Source: an uncultured Victivallales bacterium (lineage in GTDB: Bacteria; Verrucomicrobiota; Lentisphaeria; Victivallales; UBA1829). From it: DNA of 53,736 nt. Positions 17,447-26,280 of this stretch are shown piece after piece. The translations under genes were made by a program, and so were the position numbers. The stretch's first letter is position 1. Every line of letters starts with the position of its first letter. Below the pieces are notes generated by a model. The model did no database searches. It was not told the DNA's origin and saw only the letters and a program-made list of their open reading frames with translations. The DNA is taken from positions 1-53,736 of the forward strand of contig CAKUDG010000025.1 of the NCBI GenBank assembly GCA_934644965.1, given 5' to 3'.

Positions 17447-18502
17447 TCACCCGTGCTGCGGCACGTCTTCGTCCTTCACATGGGTCATATTGCCGTGAAA
17501 GGGCACTCCGCATTCGAATATCCTCCCGGAGATCTTCCCCGGCAGCCCGGCCTTCGCAAAATGATTGGCTACGCGGATGGCATTCTTCACCGCCTTCGGC
17601 GTCGAGGCCCCGTGACCAATGATGCACACCCCGTTGATCCCGAGTAGCGGAGCGCCTCCGTATTCCTCAAAATTGCTGATCGCCTTCAAATCATTGAAAG
17701 CGTTCTGGGCCAAAAACGCCCCAGTCTTGCGGAAGGCATTCTTCATCAGAGCCTCTTTCAGCCAGTGCGCAATGGCGCCTGCCATGCTTTCGGAGGCCTT
17801 CAGAACGGCATTCCCGACAAAACCGTCGCACACAACCACATCGCTCGTCATATTGAAGAGATCATGCCCTTCCACGTTCCCGACAAAATTGATCGGCATC
17901 CGCGAAAGAATCTTGAAAGCCTCCTTCGTGAGAGCATTGCCCTTCACATCCTCCCCCCCCACGGAAAGAAGACCGATCCGCGGCTTCTCCACCCCGAAAT
18001 TCGTCTGGGCATATACCTCCCCCATCACGGCAAACTGGGCAAGATTCAGCGGCACGCAGTCCGTATTCGCACCCGCGTCAATGAAAATAAACTTTCCCCC
18101 GATCGCAGGCATGATCGTCGCTATCGCGGGCCGATCCACTCCTTTCACCATCCGGAGCTTCACCTTCGTCGCCGCCACAGCAGCTCCTGTATGCCCTGCG
18201 GAAACCACAGCCACAGCACGGTTCTGCGCCACAAGTTCCGCACAGACCGTGATCGATGAATGCTTCTTCGCACGCAGGGCCATCGTGGAGGGTTCCCCCA
18301 TCTCCACTACATCCTCCGCATGCACCAGCTCCAGACGCGGAGACTCCTTCAAATTGAATTTCTCAAGGTAATAAGAAAGCTTTTCCAAATGCCCCACAAG
18401 AAGAATTTCCACATCCGGAATCTCTCTCAAAGCATCGGAAACGGCCTCAACAACCACGGCGGGAGCGTAATCACCGCCCATTCCGTCCACAGCGATCTTC
18501 AT
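17447..18502 (-). CDS. plsX: Phosphate acyltransferase PlsX
   Basis: Converts acyl-ACP to acyl-phosphate for phospholipid synthesis at the inner membrane face. 351 aa. It begins with the family hallmark MKIAVDGMGGDYAPAVVVEA; other landmarks are SAGHTGAAVA, RPAIATIMP, DAGANTDCVPLNLAQFA, GLLSVGGED and the C-terminal YGGAPLLGINGVCIIGHG. I placed the start at 18502 (MKIAVDG); the open frame runs farther upstream only because it enters the rpmF reading region. Second gene of rpmF-plsX-fabH, 23 bases after rpmF. Confidence 0.97.
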   Translation of the reverse strand: MKIAVDGMGGDYAPAVVVEAVSDALREIPDVEILLVGHLEKLSYYLEKFNLKESPRLELVHAEDVVEMGEPSTMALRAKKHSSITVCAELVAQNRAVAVVSAGHTGAAVAATKVKLRMVKGVDRPAIATIMPAIGGKFIFIDAGANTDCVPLNLAQFAVMGEVYAQTNFGVEKPRIGLLSVGGEDVKGNALTKEAFKILSRMPINFVGNVEGHDLFNMTSDVVVCDGFVGNAVLKASESMAGAIAHWLKEALMKNAFRKTGAFLAQNAFNDLKAISNFEEYGGAPLLGINGVCIIGHGASTPKAVKNAIRVANHFAKAGLPGKISGRIFECGVPFHGNMTHVKDEDVPQHG

Positions 18503-18525
18503 TCCCCGGAAACCCCCGTGTTTTC

Positions 18526-18702
18526 TCAGTCGACCGTGATAACCTGCCGCCCTTTGTACGTCCCGCAATGCTTGCAGACGTTGTGAGACGCAGCGGGCTC
18601 CCCGCAATTCGTGCAGAAGGTCGCCTGAACGCCCTCATAACGGTTCGCAGCCTGACGCTGACGCCTCTTCATTTTCGACACTTTTCTCTTCGGAACTGCC
18701 AT
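18526..18702 (-). CDS. rpmF: 50S ribosomal protein L32
   Basis: A 58-aa protein that starts MAVPKRKVSKMKRRQRQA, the standard L32 N-terminus, and keeps two CxxC pairs (CTNC and CKHC) for zinc, so this is the zinc-binding form. The start at 18702 has AGGAG eight bases upstream. First gene of the rpmF-plsX-fabH operon, with a promoter at 18757-18784. Confidence 0.95.
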   Translation of the reverse strand: MAVPKRKVSKMKRRQRQAANRYEGVQATFCTNCGEPAASHNVCKHCGTYKGRQVITVD

Positions 18703-18756
18703 TTTTTCATCTCCTGATATTTCATTGAAATACACATCAAAACGTTATGAAAGGGA

Positions 18757-18784
18757 AATATAGCATGTAAGTTCCTTTTTTCAA
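18757..18784 (-). promoter_or_regulatory. Promoter of rpmF-plsX-fabH
   Basis: Read leftward: TTGAAA, 16-base spacer, TATATT, about 55 bases upstream of the rpmF ATG. Confidence 0.6.
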
Positions 18785-18921
18785 CCCGCAGGAGCTTCCC
18801 CGTTTTTTATTTTTGCAAAAAAAGCTTCCAACAGGGGACTCCAGGACTTCCCCTTTAAAGACTTCCTCCGTTTCCTGTTCTTCTCCCCGGACTCCTCCTG
18901 TCCCCCGGTCCGTTGCCATTT

Positions 18922-20655
18922 TCAATACGCCACCAGTTTATAACCGTTTTCATTCTCTGAGCCTTTCACCCATTTCGGCTCGGGCAGTTCCCGGTACAGT
19001 TCCAAATATAAATCACTCGGCAACACAAGCAGTACGCCGGAACTACCGCGTTCCTTTTCCACCAGCGCACCGAAGGCTTCCAGATCCAGCAGACGGTGAG
19101 ACTGTTCCGGATAACGGAGTCCGTATCTCAGTTCTCCCGGCCTCAGGAAAATCCACACATCATCACGCTGGAATTCCCAGCAGAGAGCCTGGAAAGGATG
19201 GCGGTATGCCGCAAGCTGAACATCCTCCGGAAGATCCCGACGCACGGACGAAATCAGCACCGACGGCGATTTCCGTTCCACCACACTCTCCGGCATCACC
19301 AGATACGACGCCAGAATCGCAGGCACAAAAGCCAGCATGAAATACAATATCTTCTTCCAGGAATCCCGTTCAGAACAGCTTAACGCCAAAATCAGAGTAC
19401 ACATCACACATGCAATCATCATCAGAAGCCATTTCCAGAGTTCTCCGCGCCGGAACAGCACTTCCCCCGCCGGAAATCCTGTGAACTCATGAATCGAAAA
19501 CCCGACCCCCGCGAGCAGCAGCGCCCCGCCAAGCACCAGACACAGCATATTCAGATATCTCACATGATGCCCCGAAATCACGCTCTTGTACAGTCCCGCC
19601 GCCGAGAGCAGCGCCAGCGGCGCAAAGCACGGCAGCAGATACGACGGCAGCTTCCCTGCCGATATCGAAAAAAACAAAAACGGCAGCACCGCACAGCAGA
19701 CACAGTATCGCAGAAACCTCCCTTTCCACCCAATCTGTTTCAGCCCCGCTCCAATCACCGGAAAAAGCAGAAGCCATTGACCCGCCCCGACCAGAAGAAC
19801 CGGAAAAAAGAAATAGAACGGTTCCTGGTGCGGGGCATTCATTGCCCCGGCATTCCCCCCGGGAATCAGTTCGACACCCAGAAGATTCTGGATCGCTTCC
19901 ACTCCCTTTCCCCCGAAAAAACGCAACAGATGTTCTTCCACAATAAAATAACGCAAAAAGTCCGCTTCCGCCTGATGAATCAGAAATGCCCACGGCAGTA
20001 CAGCTGTCAGCGCCCCCAGCAAAGGAAACCAGGGCAGAATGAAAATTTCCTTCCAGCGTTTCTCCCAGATCAGATAAGGCACAGCCACAATCACGGGAAG
20101 TGCGAATCCGGGAACCCCTTCCGTCAGAAACGCAAGCCCCGACAGAATCCCCGAGCAGAACAAAAACAGATTCTTTTTCCAGCGGACGGCTCCAGGATCG
20201 GAGGAAGCATAGAAGAACAGGGCAAGACATGCCGTCAGAAAACAGGTGAAAAGACCTTCCGGAATCGCAACAGAGGCCAGCAGAAACACCATGGGCATCG
20301 TCAGATAGATTCCCGCCGCAAGCAAACCAATCCGACTTCCACCCGCGTAGCGGCGGCCAAGCAGAAAAACAATCCAGGCGCAGCATCCGGCCGCCAGCGC
20401 CACAGGAAGACGCATCGCAAACGCATTCTTCCCGAAAAGGTTCTGGGCACAGGCAAAAATCCAGTATCCCATCACGGGCTTCTCAAAATACTTCATCCCG
20501 TTCAGACTCGGACTCACATAATCCGAATTCGCGATCATCTCCCTCGCAATTTCCGCATGACGCACCTCATCCGGGGAAATCAGCGGCCGGATCCAGAGCG
20601 GAAAGACAAAAAGCAGGAAAAACAGCAATAGAAAAATCAGGACGTTTTTTTTCAT
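18922..20655 (-). CDS. ArnT-like membrane glycosyltransferase (GT83 family)
   Basis: A 577-aa protein with about 11-12 hydrophobic segments and a C-terminal soluble part (about 470-577). The first periplasmic loop carries SPDEVRHAEIAREM with the acidic Asp-Glu pair expected in GT-C enzymes, followed by NGMKYFEKPVMGYWIF, typical of ArnT/PMT-like transferases that move a sugar from an undecaprenyl carrier to lipid A or another acceptor. SAGKLPSYLLPCFAPLALL is a second family landmark. No arn genes (arnA, arnB, arnC) are nearby, so the donor sugar is unknown; aminoarabinose should not be assumed. Confidence 0.8.
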   Translation of the reverse strand: MKKNVLIFLLLFFLLFVFPLWIRPLISPDEVRHAEIAREMIANSDYVSPSLNGMKYFEKPVMGYWIFACAQNLFGKNAFAMRLPVALAAGCCAWIVFLLGRRYAGGSRIGLLAAGIYLTMPMVFLLASVAIPEGLFTCFLTACLALFFYASSDPGAVRWKKNLFLFCSGILSGLAFLTEGVPGFALPVIVAVPYLIWEKRWKEIFILPWFPLLGALTAVLPWAFLIHQAEADFLRYFIVEEHLLRFFGGKGVEAIQNLLGVELIPGGNAGAMNAPHQEPFYFFFPVLLVGAGQWLLLFPVIGAGLKQIGWKGRFLRYCVCCAVLPFLFFSISAGKLPSYLLPCFAPLALLSAAGLYKSVISGHHVRYLNMLCLVLGGALLLAGVGFSIHEFTGFPAGEVLFRRGELWKWLLMMIACVMCTLILALSCSERDSWKKILYFMLAFVPAILASYLVMPESVVERKSPSVLISSVRRDLPEDVQLAAYRHPFQALCWEFQRDDVWIFLRPGELRYGLRYPEQSHRLLDLEAFGALVEKERGSSGVLLVLPSDLYLELYRELPEPKWVKGSENENGYKLVAY

Positions 20656-21132
20656 CTCTTCATCTTCCAGAGGATCTCCTTACTGAAATCATGCATCCAC
20701 AAGAAACAGTGTTTTGCCTTGCTGCGATTCTTCCTCTGTTTCCGTCGGTTCCATCCATCCGAATCCATTCTTTCAAGTAATGATTCTGAACGGACAATCG
20801 CAATGCATTTATGTATAATAATTCCGGAAATTCAAAAAGCAAATCTTCCTTTCCCCGTCCGTTTTTTTTCTGAAAAAGTCGAATTTCTGTCCTTCTTTTT
20901 TTCACTTCCGGAATGATCTCTCTCGACGGATGAAAACGCCGGATATTTTACCGGAATTTTTTCTCAATGGAGTTTTTAATTCTTCATGGAAGCATCTATA
21001 TTGAATATCACGTCCCAAAAGGCAGCATCGGCACGGGAAATTCCCGTTCACCGCACCGAATCTTCCTCCGAGCAGCTGCTCTCCGGAGGGAATTTCTCTG
21101 CTCAGGAACAAATATTCAATTACAGGATCAGA
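20656..21132. other. Divergent region between the glycosyltransferase and methyltransferase genes
   Basis: Holds the leftward promoter noted at 20815. The methyltransferase frame is open from 20986, so part of this stretch could be coding if that longer start is used. No other gene is supported. Confidence 0.35.
20815..20842 (-). promoter_or_regulatory. Candidate promoter of the ArnT-like gene
   Basis: Read leftward: TTGCTT, 16-base spacer, TATTAT. It would give a leader of about 150 bases before the glycosyltransferase ATG. Confidence 0.4.
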
Positions 21133-22539
21133 ATGCAGATGCAGTCCATGCAGAATCATCAGTCCCCCATTCGCAGAACAGGACCCGATCACGGGACGGA
21201 CCGTTCCCAAACAGATACTGCAAAAACGGAAGAGAGGAACTCATCGGCATGGAAAAAATGGAATACTCAGGCAGGAAACTGTCTCAAGCTGGTGGAAGAG
21301 TCCGGGAGGCCGCTCTGGGAAGAAGGAATGCCGGCCGACCGCTATCTGGCGGGAATTTTCCGGGATGCGCGTCATTACGGTTCCAGAGACCGGGCCTTTT
21401 TTTCGGAAACGTTTTTCGCCTTTCTCCGCTGGCGCGGCTGGCTGCTGAAACATTTCGGGCAGAATCATCTTCACGAAAGAGGGAAACTGCCCTCCGTGCT
21501 CTGCGCAGCACTTGCGGCGGAAGGCATGCGCTTTCCAGCATGCGGTGTCTGGCTGGAACAGACAGGGAGGAAGGAAGAGGAGTTTGCGGAAATCCTTCTG
21601 CTTGATTCGCCGCGGGACCGTTTTCAGGCGTTCACCCATTGCCCCGTCTCCTGGGAAGAACTTGTCCCGGCATGGACTCTCGGCGAATTCGCGTTTCCTC
21701 CGGGTGAATCATTCCTGAAGCAACTTCAGACCCGACCACCGGTCTGGATCCGGATGCAGACTCCGGACCGGGAACGTTTCCTGGCCGCCCTGGGAAAGGA
21801 AAACACCTCTTTCATCTGCCAGCACGAACATGCACGGAACGCGTTCCGTTTTTCCAGAATCAGAAACAATCTCCGGAGTCTGCCGGCCTTCCGCAATGGA
21901 CTCTTTGAGTTTCAGGACTTCGCTTCCCAATGCATCGGACTCGCCTGCGGAGCGAAGCCGGGGGAACGCTGGTGGGACACCTGCGCGGGTGGCGGAGGAA
22001 AAACTCTCCAGCTCCTTTCAATGACCGCCCCAGGCGGAAGAGTCGCCGCCAGCGACATCCGGGAATACAAGCTCGAAGAAATGAAGCTCCGCGCCGAACG
22101 CGCCGGATTCCGGCATATCGACTCGTTCCGATGGGATGGAACGGAAAACATCCCCGAATTCGAAAACTATGCCCCTTTCGACGGCATCCTTGTCGACGCT
22201 CCCTGCAGCTCCTCCGGACGCTGGCGGCGAAATCCGGAAGCCCGCTGGACTCTCACCCGGGAAAACCTCGGAGAACTCAACAGAATTCAGAAACGTCTCC
22301 TTTCCGCCGCCGCGGAAGCCCTCCGCCCCGGAGGAACTCTCGTGTATGCGACCTGTTCTCTGTTCCGCAGGGAAAATGAGGCAGTCGTCCATGAATTCCT
22401 TTCCCGACACGCGGAGTTCCATCCCGATCCGTTCCCCTCCCCCGTTTCCGGGGAAAGGACCGACGGCATGCTCCAGATCCTGCCGGAAAATGCCGACTGC
22501 GACGGCGCATTCGTCGCACGAATGAAAAAAAAGGTGTGA
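21133..22539 (+). CDS. RsmB/NOP2-family RNA m5C methyltransferase
   Basis: Methylates a cytosine in RNA, most likely 16S rRNA, using SAM. The C-terminal domain is complete: SAM motif I WWDTCAGGGGKTLQLL, motif II VAASDIREYKLEEM, catalytic motif IV DAPCSSSGRWRRNPEARW and motif VI YATCSLFRRENEAVVHEF with the two Cys used in catalysis and release. The N-terminal part (WNTQAGNCLKL, GSRDRAFFSETFFAFLRWRGWLL) resembles the NusB-like RNA-binding domain. The start is uncertain: ATG 21133 has AGGA upstream, ATG 20986 would add 49 residues, and family-like sequence begins only near 21260. A good ribosome site with ATG at 21249 is out of frame. Confidence 0.85.
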   Translation: MQMQSMQNHQSPIRRTGPDHGTDRSQTDTAKTEERNSSAWKKWNTQAGNCLKLVEESGRPLWEEGMPADRYLAGIFRDARHYGSRDRAFFSETFFAFLRWRGWLLKHFGQNHLHERGKLPSVLCAALAAEGMRFPACGVWLEQTGRKEEEFAEILLLDSPRDRFQAFTHCPVSWEELVPAWTLGEFAFPPGESFLKQLQTRPPVWIRMQTPDRERFLAALGKENTSFICQHEHARNAFRFSRIRNNLRSLPAFRNGLFEFQDFASQCIGLACGAKPGERWWDTCAGGGGKTLQLLSMTAPGGRVAASDIREYKLEEMKLRAERAGFRHIDSFRWDGTENIPEFENYAPFDGILVDAPCSSSGRWRRNPEARWTLTRENLGELNRIQKRLLSAAAEALRPGGTLVYATCSLFRRENEAVVHEFLSRHAEFHPDPFPSPVSGERTDGMLQILPENADCDGAFVARMKKKV

Positions 22540-22850
22540 CTCCCGCGCTTTTTTCCTTGTCGTCGCCCCCCCTTCTTCTCCTCCTCCCCCCTCCTCCGGA
22601 AAAGACTTTTTCCCGGGACTCCATTCCGGACTGCGGGTTCGCTCTGCAAATTCAGACTGCGGATGCCGGGCTGCGAAAGAAAAGCTTCCGCCTTCTTTTT
22701 ACCCGTTTCCCTTCAAACCGTTTTTTTCCAGAGCCGGAAGCCCCGCCTTTTTTCCCCTCCCCGGCACAGCAGCAGAATCCTTCCGGAGCTTTTCCCTTTT
22801 CTTCCGGCAGGGGATGCAGGATTTTCTCTCCGCCCCCTTCCCTTCCGGGG
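22540..22850. other. Intergenic pyrimidine-rich region
   Basis: Long C/T-rich tracts on the + strand. Frames stay open because of this bias, but they read as low-complexity Pro/Ser/Phe sequence and I call no gene. Confidence 0.35.
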
Positions 22851-22879
22851 TTGACTTTTTCTCATGGAAGAGATATGGT
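22851..22879 (+). promoter_or_regulatory. Sigma-70-type promoter of the M20 peptidase gene
   Basis: TTGACT, 17-base spacer, TATGGT. Transcription would start near 22886 and leave a leader of about 170 bases before the peptidase ATG. Confidence 0.6.
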
Positions 22880-23056
22880 TTCAAATGCTGAAATGCACGG
22901 GAAGGAAGAAAACTGGAATCGGCATAATTGCGGAAAAAGTCAGGCCCCTCTCAGGGGAAAGAGGCGGCCGCGTTTCCGGTGGTGCGGTGGATACGCGCCT
23001 TTCCTCCCGCCCTGCTCTCAAGACCTTGAACAATCTCATCTCAGGAGAAATGAATA

Positions 23057-24160
23057 ATGAATATGGATGAATTCGATTCACTGCTGCTGGAATTGATAGG
23101 CTGCCGCCCCGTAACCCGGGACATTGATTCTGTAAACCGTGTCGCGGACCGCATCGCCGCCTTCGCCGCGGCGCACGGACTCTTCTGCACAACGGAAAAC
23201 ATCGGGGGGCGCCATACGGTTTTCGCGGCGACAGAAGCGGGGAAGAAACCGGATCTCCTGCTCAATGCACATATCGACGTGGTCCCCGCCATTGAGGAAA
23301 AACAATATACACCGGAAATCAAAGACGGAATCCTCTATGCCAGAGGCGCGGGCGACTGTCTCGGAAACGCCGTGACCATTCTCCGTTTTCTCTGCTCCTG
23401 GAAGAAACGGAATGCGGGAATCTCCGTCGGAGGCGTCTTCTCCGCGGACGAGGAAACAGGCGGAGCAAGCACCGAAGGCATGTTGAAACTCGGATACGCC
23501 GCAAAAAAAATGATCCTGGTACTCGATACCTGGCTTGACGGAAACATCTGCGGCGCTCAGAAGGGAATCCTCTCTCTGAAACTCATCGCTCAGGGAAAAG
23601 GCGGACATTCTTCCGAGCCCTGGAAACTGCTGAATCCGATCGACCGCCTGATGGACGCGTATCTCCGCCTGCGATCAGCTTGGAAAAACCCTTCCTCCGA
23701 AGAAGACTGGTGCAATTCCATGACTCCATGCGTCCTCCGGGCGGGAGCGGTGGAAAACCAGGTCCCGGATTCAGCGGAAATGATTGTCAATTTCCGTTAT
23801 GTCATGGATGAGGACCGGGAGCAGATCCTTGATCTCGTCCGGAAACAGACCGGCCTGGACTTCGTCATTCTTCAGGAGTGCCCCCCCGTTTACAACGACA
23901 CCTCCATTCCGGCCCTGGAAAATCTGCGCCGCATTGCAGCCGAGGAATTCGGCAGACCCGATGCAACATTCACACGCATGTGCGGCGCCACGGATGCACG
24001 GTTCTGGAAGGAGGCGGGCGTACCTCTTGCCATCTTCGGTCTTCAGACCTTCGGCCTGCATTCGGCGGAAGAAGGACTGGTCCTGAACTCCATCCCCATG
24101 CTGATGCGTTCCCTGACCCGTCTGGCGGAATCGCTCTCTTCTGTTTCCGTATCTTCCTGA
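23057..24160 (+). CDS. M20-family metallopeptidase (ArgE/DapE-like)
   Basis: A 367-aa zinc amidohydrolase. Di-zinc site residues are visible in order: His72 and Asp74 in LLLNAHIDVVP, Asp100 in RGAGDCLGN, the general base and metal Glu pair in SADEETGGAST, and the final His in GLHSAEEGLV. The dimerisation domain sits between (about 175-285, GKGGHSSEPW). Members remove acyl or amino-acid groups (ArgE, DapE, CPG2, dipeptidases). No arg or dap genes are nearby, so the substrate is open. AGGAG precedes the ATG; a second in-frame ATG lies six bases on. Confidence 0.85.
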   Translation: MNMDEFDSLLLELIGCRPVTRDIDSVNRVADRIAAFAAAHGLFCTTENIGGRHTVFAATEAGKKPDLLLNAHIDVVPAIEEKQYTPEIKDGILYARGAGDCLGNAVTILRFLCSWKKRNAGISVGGVFSADEETGGASTEGMLKLGYAAKKMILVLDTWLDGNICGAQKGILSLKLIAQGKGGHSSEPWKLLNPIDRLMDAYLRLRSAWKNPSSEEDWCNSMTPCVLRAGAVENQVPDSAEMIVNFRYVMDEDREQILDLVRKQTGLDFVILQECPPVYNDTSIPALENLRRIAAEEFGRPDATFTRMCGATDARFWKEAGVPLAIFGLQTFGLHSAEEGLVLNSIPMLMRSLTRLAESLSSVSVSS

Positions 24161-24214
24161 TTCAAGAATATCCCTGATAAAAGCAGGAAAGAAAAAAAGG
24201 GAGAAAATAAAAGG

Positions 24215-24246
24215 AAAAGGAATCTTCTGAAGGAAGATCCTTTTCT
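24215..24246. terminator. Bidirectional hairpin between convergent genes
   Basis: AAAAGGAATCTTC pairs with GAAGATCCTTTT (one bulge) around a five-base loop; U-rich on one side in either direction. It lies between the stops of the M20 gene and the pseudopilin gene. Confidence 0.5.
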
Positions 24247-24270
24247 CATTTCCGTCATGCTCAGGAGAGT

Positions 24271-25110
24271 TTACTTATCCAGATTGAAGAGATTGGATGG
24301 GGATGGGGATGTAATTCCCATGTTGAAAAAGTGTCTGGCAGTCGGAGTGGAGGGGGCGTTTTCATAATGTCCGTCGTAAAAAACCAGATTCTGGGTTTTC
24401 CCGCGGTGACGGCCTAAAATATAATCCTTCCGGATGCATTCTTCGGTTGACGATGAGATTTTGGTCGAGATGACTTCATATCCTCCGGTGATCAGGGCCC
24501 AGTTGCCGGCGACCTCGAAAAAATTCACCGTCGAACCCGGCATATGAATCTTATCCGGCGCCCGGCCGCCGGTTTTCTTCCCCTGTGAATTCGGTTCCGT
24601 CATGAGATTGATGCTGTTGCAGCGGTAATGACCTCTCTGAAAATAAATACCGTTGCTGATCAGTGAGATCGGTGAACTTGGACAGCGGAAGAGGGCGGAA
24701 ATTTTGGAAGTTCCCCGGTATTTCGGTGTGTCGCGGCCGAGGGAACCTGTATCGAGCTTCAGATAGTCGGAAAGATGTTTGTACCAGTGAGCACGGGCGG
24801 TGCCCAGGGCATTGTCGATCACCGTGCTGTACGGGAGAATGGATTCGTAGTCGCCGACATAATACTGTGCCGTCAGATACATCTGTTTCATATTGCCGGA
24901 ACACTCGATCATGCGCGCCGTCTCCCTTGCCGAACTCAGGGCGGGCATCAGAAGCGACGCCAGAATGGCGATGATCGCTATCACCACCAGAAGCTCGATC
25001 AGTGTAAAACGCTCCGAACGTACTGCAAGGCGCCCTTTTGCGTTTTCCCCTGTCATCCCCGGGGAAACAGAAGAGGCGCCACGGAAGCAGATACGGAACA
25101 ACAGTTTCAT
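24271..25110 (-). CDS. Type II secretion-like pseudopilin (free-standing)
   Basis: A 279-aa protein with a prepilin segment RFTLIELLVVIAIIAILASL (cleavage expected before FTLIE, with Glu at +5), a short basic leader ahead of it and a globular C-terminal domain ending in an H-x10-DG motif (HRGKTQNLVFYDGH). Such proteins occur in many copies in Lentisphaerota and Planctomycetota genomes and are often next to glycosidase or sulfatase genes, as here; their job is not established. The start at 25110 has GGAG nine bases upstream. No secretion ATPase accompanies it. It lies 123 bases downstream of the GH32 gene. Confidence 0.85.
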   Translation of the reverse strand: MKLLFRICFRGASSVSPGMTGENAKGRLAVRSERFTLIELLVVIAIIAILASLLMPALSSARETARMIECSGNMKQMYLTAQYYVGDYESILPYSTVIDNALGTARAHWYKHLSDYLKLDTGSLGRDTPKYRGTSKISALFRCPSSPISLISNGIYFQRGHYRCNSINLMTEPNSQGKKTGGRAPDKIHMPGSTVNFFEVAGNWALITGGYEVISTKISSSTEECIRKDYILGRHRGKTQNLVFYDGHYENAPSTPTARHFFNMGITSPSPSNLFNLDK

Positions 25111-25233
25111 TTTTTTCTTCTCCCAGTTTTTCACAAGAAATGATGTTTGTATTTTCGAGTAGATATTCTGAAATCTCCTGAAATCAAAGAGTTCACGATC
25201 ACGATGCACGGCCTTTTTATGGATGCCTCGCCG

Positions 25234-26259
25234 TCAGCGGCGGACGGCCTTCACATAATAGGCCTCCCCGTCGTTGAGAAACGCCTCGACGGACAAGGTG
25301 TCCCGGATCACAGTGATCCGCCCGGCAGGCGGAAGAGTCATTCCGTCGATGACAAGAGGCCGGTCCGGAGAGGAACAGACTTCTGTCTCCGGAATCCGGA
25401 CCGCCGGATGGACCAGAATCCGGTCCTCCTTCAAAGTCAGTTCCAGCGGAAGAGTCATCTGCTGGCAGAAGGGTTCTCCCCGGTAAATCTCATTGGGACT
25501 TTTCATCCAGGCGATCAGAATCCTGCGCTGATTGTCCAGATTGCTGAAGGTCTGAGCGGCGTACGCATCCCCGTGAAAGAGCGGACGCGGCAAGGTTTCG
25601 GGTTCAAAAGTGACCCCGTTGAACTGCCCGATGCTGTAACAGCCGTTTGCTCCCATCAGCACCCATCGTTCCCCCAGCGGAAAGAGTTCCGGACATTCGT
25701 AAAACCCGTGTATCCGGCTCTGGAAACGCCAGTGTTTCAGATCGCGGGAGGCATAGAAGGCGATATAGTTGACTTCGTCATACACTGCCATGATCCAGCT
25801 CCGGGTCTCCTCGTGATAAATCACTTTCGGATCGCGGCCGGAATGTTTCACAACCGGATTGCCTTCATATTCTTGGAAGGTCCGGCCGTTGTCGTTGCTG
25901 TAGACCAGGCATTCGCCGCGGCCGGTACTCGTATAGAAGGCAAGAAGAGCCGGAGAGGAACCCGTCAGAAAACCGCAGAGATTCTCATGATCGACAATCG
26001 CGCTTCCTGAAAAGCAGAAATCATTTTCCTTCGGATACAGAGCAACCGGAAGCTCCTCCCAATGGAGCAGATCCCGGCTGACGGCATGTCCCCAGTGCAT
26101 GTCGCCCCAGACAAGTCCCCCGGGATTATGCTGAAAATACAGATGATATTCCCCATTCAGAAACACCAGCCCGTTCGGATCATTGAGCCATCCCCGTTTC
26201 GCCGTAAAATGATATTTCGGACGTGCCGTCTCTTCCTTCCACTTGTCTGGGTTCTCCGT
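25234..26259 (-). CDS. GH32 family glycosidase with no usual start codon
   Basis: Five-bladed beta-propeller fructan/sucrose-type hydrolase. Key residues are all present: nucleophile Asp in GWLNDPNGLVF (about 26165-26195), YFQHNP, the RDP motif (SGRDPKVIYH) and the acid/base Glu in FYECPELFPL. The C-terminal beta-sandwich is nearly gone: VIRDTLSVEAFLNDGEAYYV follows soon after the propeller. The frame is closed by TAA at 26260-26262, and the first ATG/GTG/TTG downstream is GTG at 26166, which would remove the catalytic Asp. The first codon after the stop is ACG, so either ACG starts translation, a start was lost, or a frameshift lies near GTG 26242-26244 (GGAG 11 bases upstream). No signal peptide. 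The operator at 26263 overlaps its promoter. Confidence 0.75.
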   Translation of the reverse strand, partial: TENPDKWKEETARPKYHFTAKRGWLNDPNGLVFLNGEYHLYFQHNPGGLVWGDMHWGHAVSRDLLHWEELPVALYPKENDFCFSGSAIVDHENLCGFLTGSSPALLAFYTSTGRGECLVYSNDNGRTFQEYEGNPVVKHSGRDPKVIYHEETRSWIMAVYDEVNYIAFYASRDLKHWRFQSRIHGFYECPELFPLGERWVLMGANGCYSIGQFNGVTFEPETLPRPLFHGDAYAAQTFSNLDNQRRILIAWMKSPNEIYRGEPFCQQMTLPLELTLKEDRILVHPAVRIPETEVCSSPDRPLVIDGMTLPPAGRITVIRDTLSVEAFLNDGEAYYVKAVRR

Positions 26260-26262
26260 TTA

Positions 26263-26280
26263 AAGTTATACGTATAACTT
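26263..26280. promoter_or_regulatory. Perfect 18-bp palindrome, likely repressor operator
   Basis: AAGTTATACGTATAACTT is a perfect palindrome directly upstream of the GH32 frame. Its centre TATACGTATA resembles operators of GntR/AraR- or LacI-type sugar regulators. A leftward TTGACA box lies about 20 bases upstream on that strand, so the palindrome overlaps the expected -10 region. No regulator gene is in the window. Confidence 0.65.

Noticed and set aside
19489..20631. Long + strand open frame (380 codons) opposite the ArnT-like gene
   Set aside because: Antisense shadow of a clear membrane protein gene; Gln/Arg/Lys-rich translation with no domain.
20660..20905. Short - strand frame of 81 codons upstream of the ArnT-like gene
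   Set aside because: It overlaps a promoter candidate, lacks a binding site and shows no family.
22536..23057. Open frame of 173 codons between the methyltransferase and M20 genes
   Set aside because: Pyrimidine-bias artefact (Pro/Ser/Phe runs) and it spans a good promoter.
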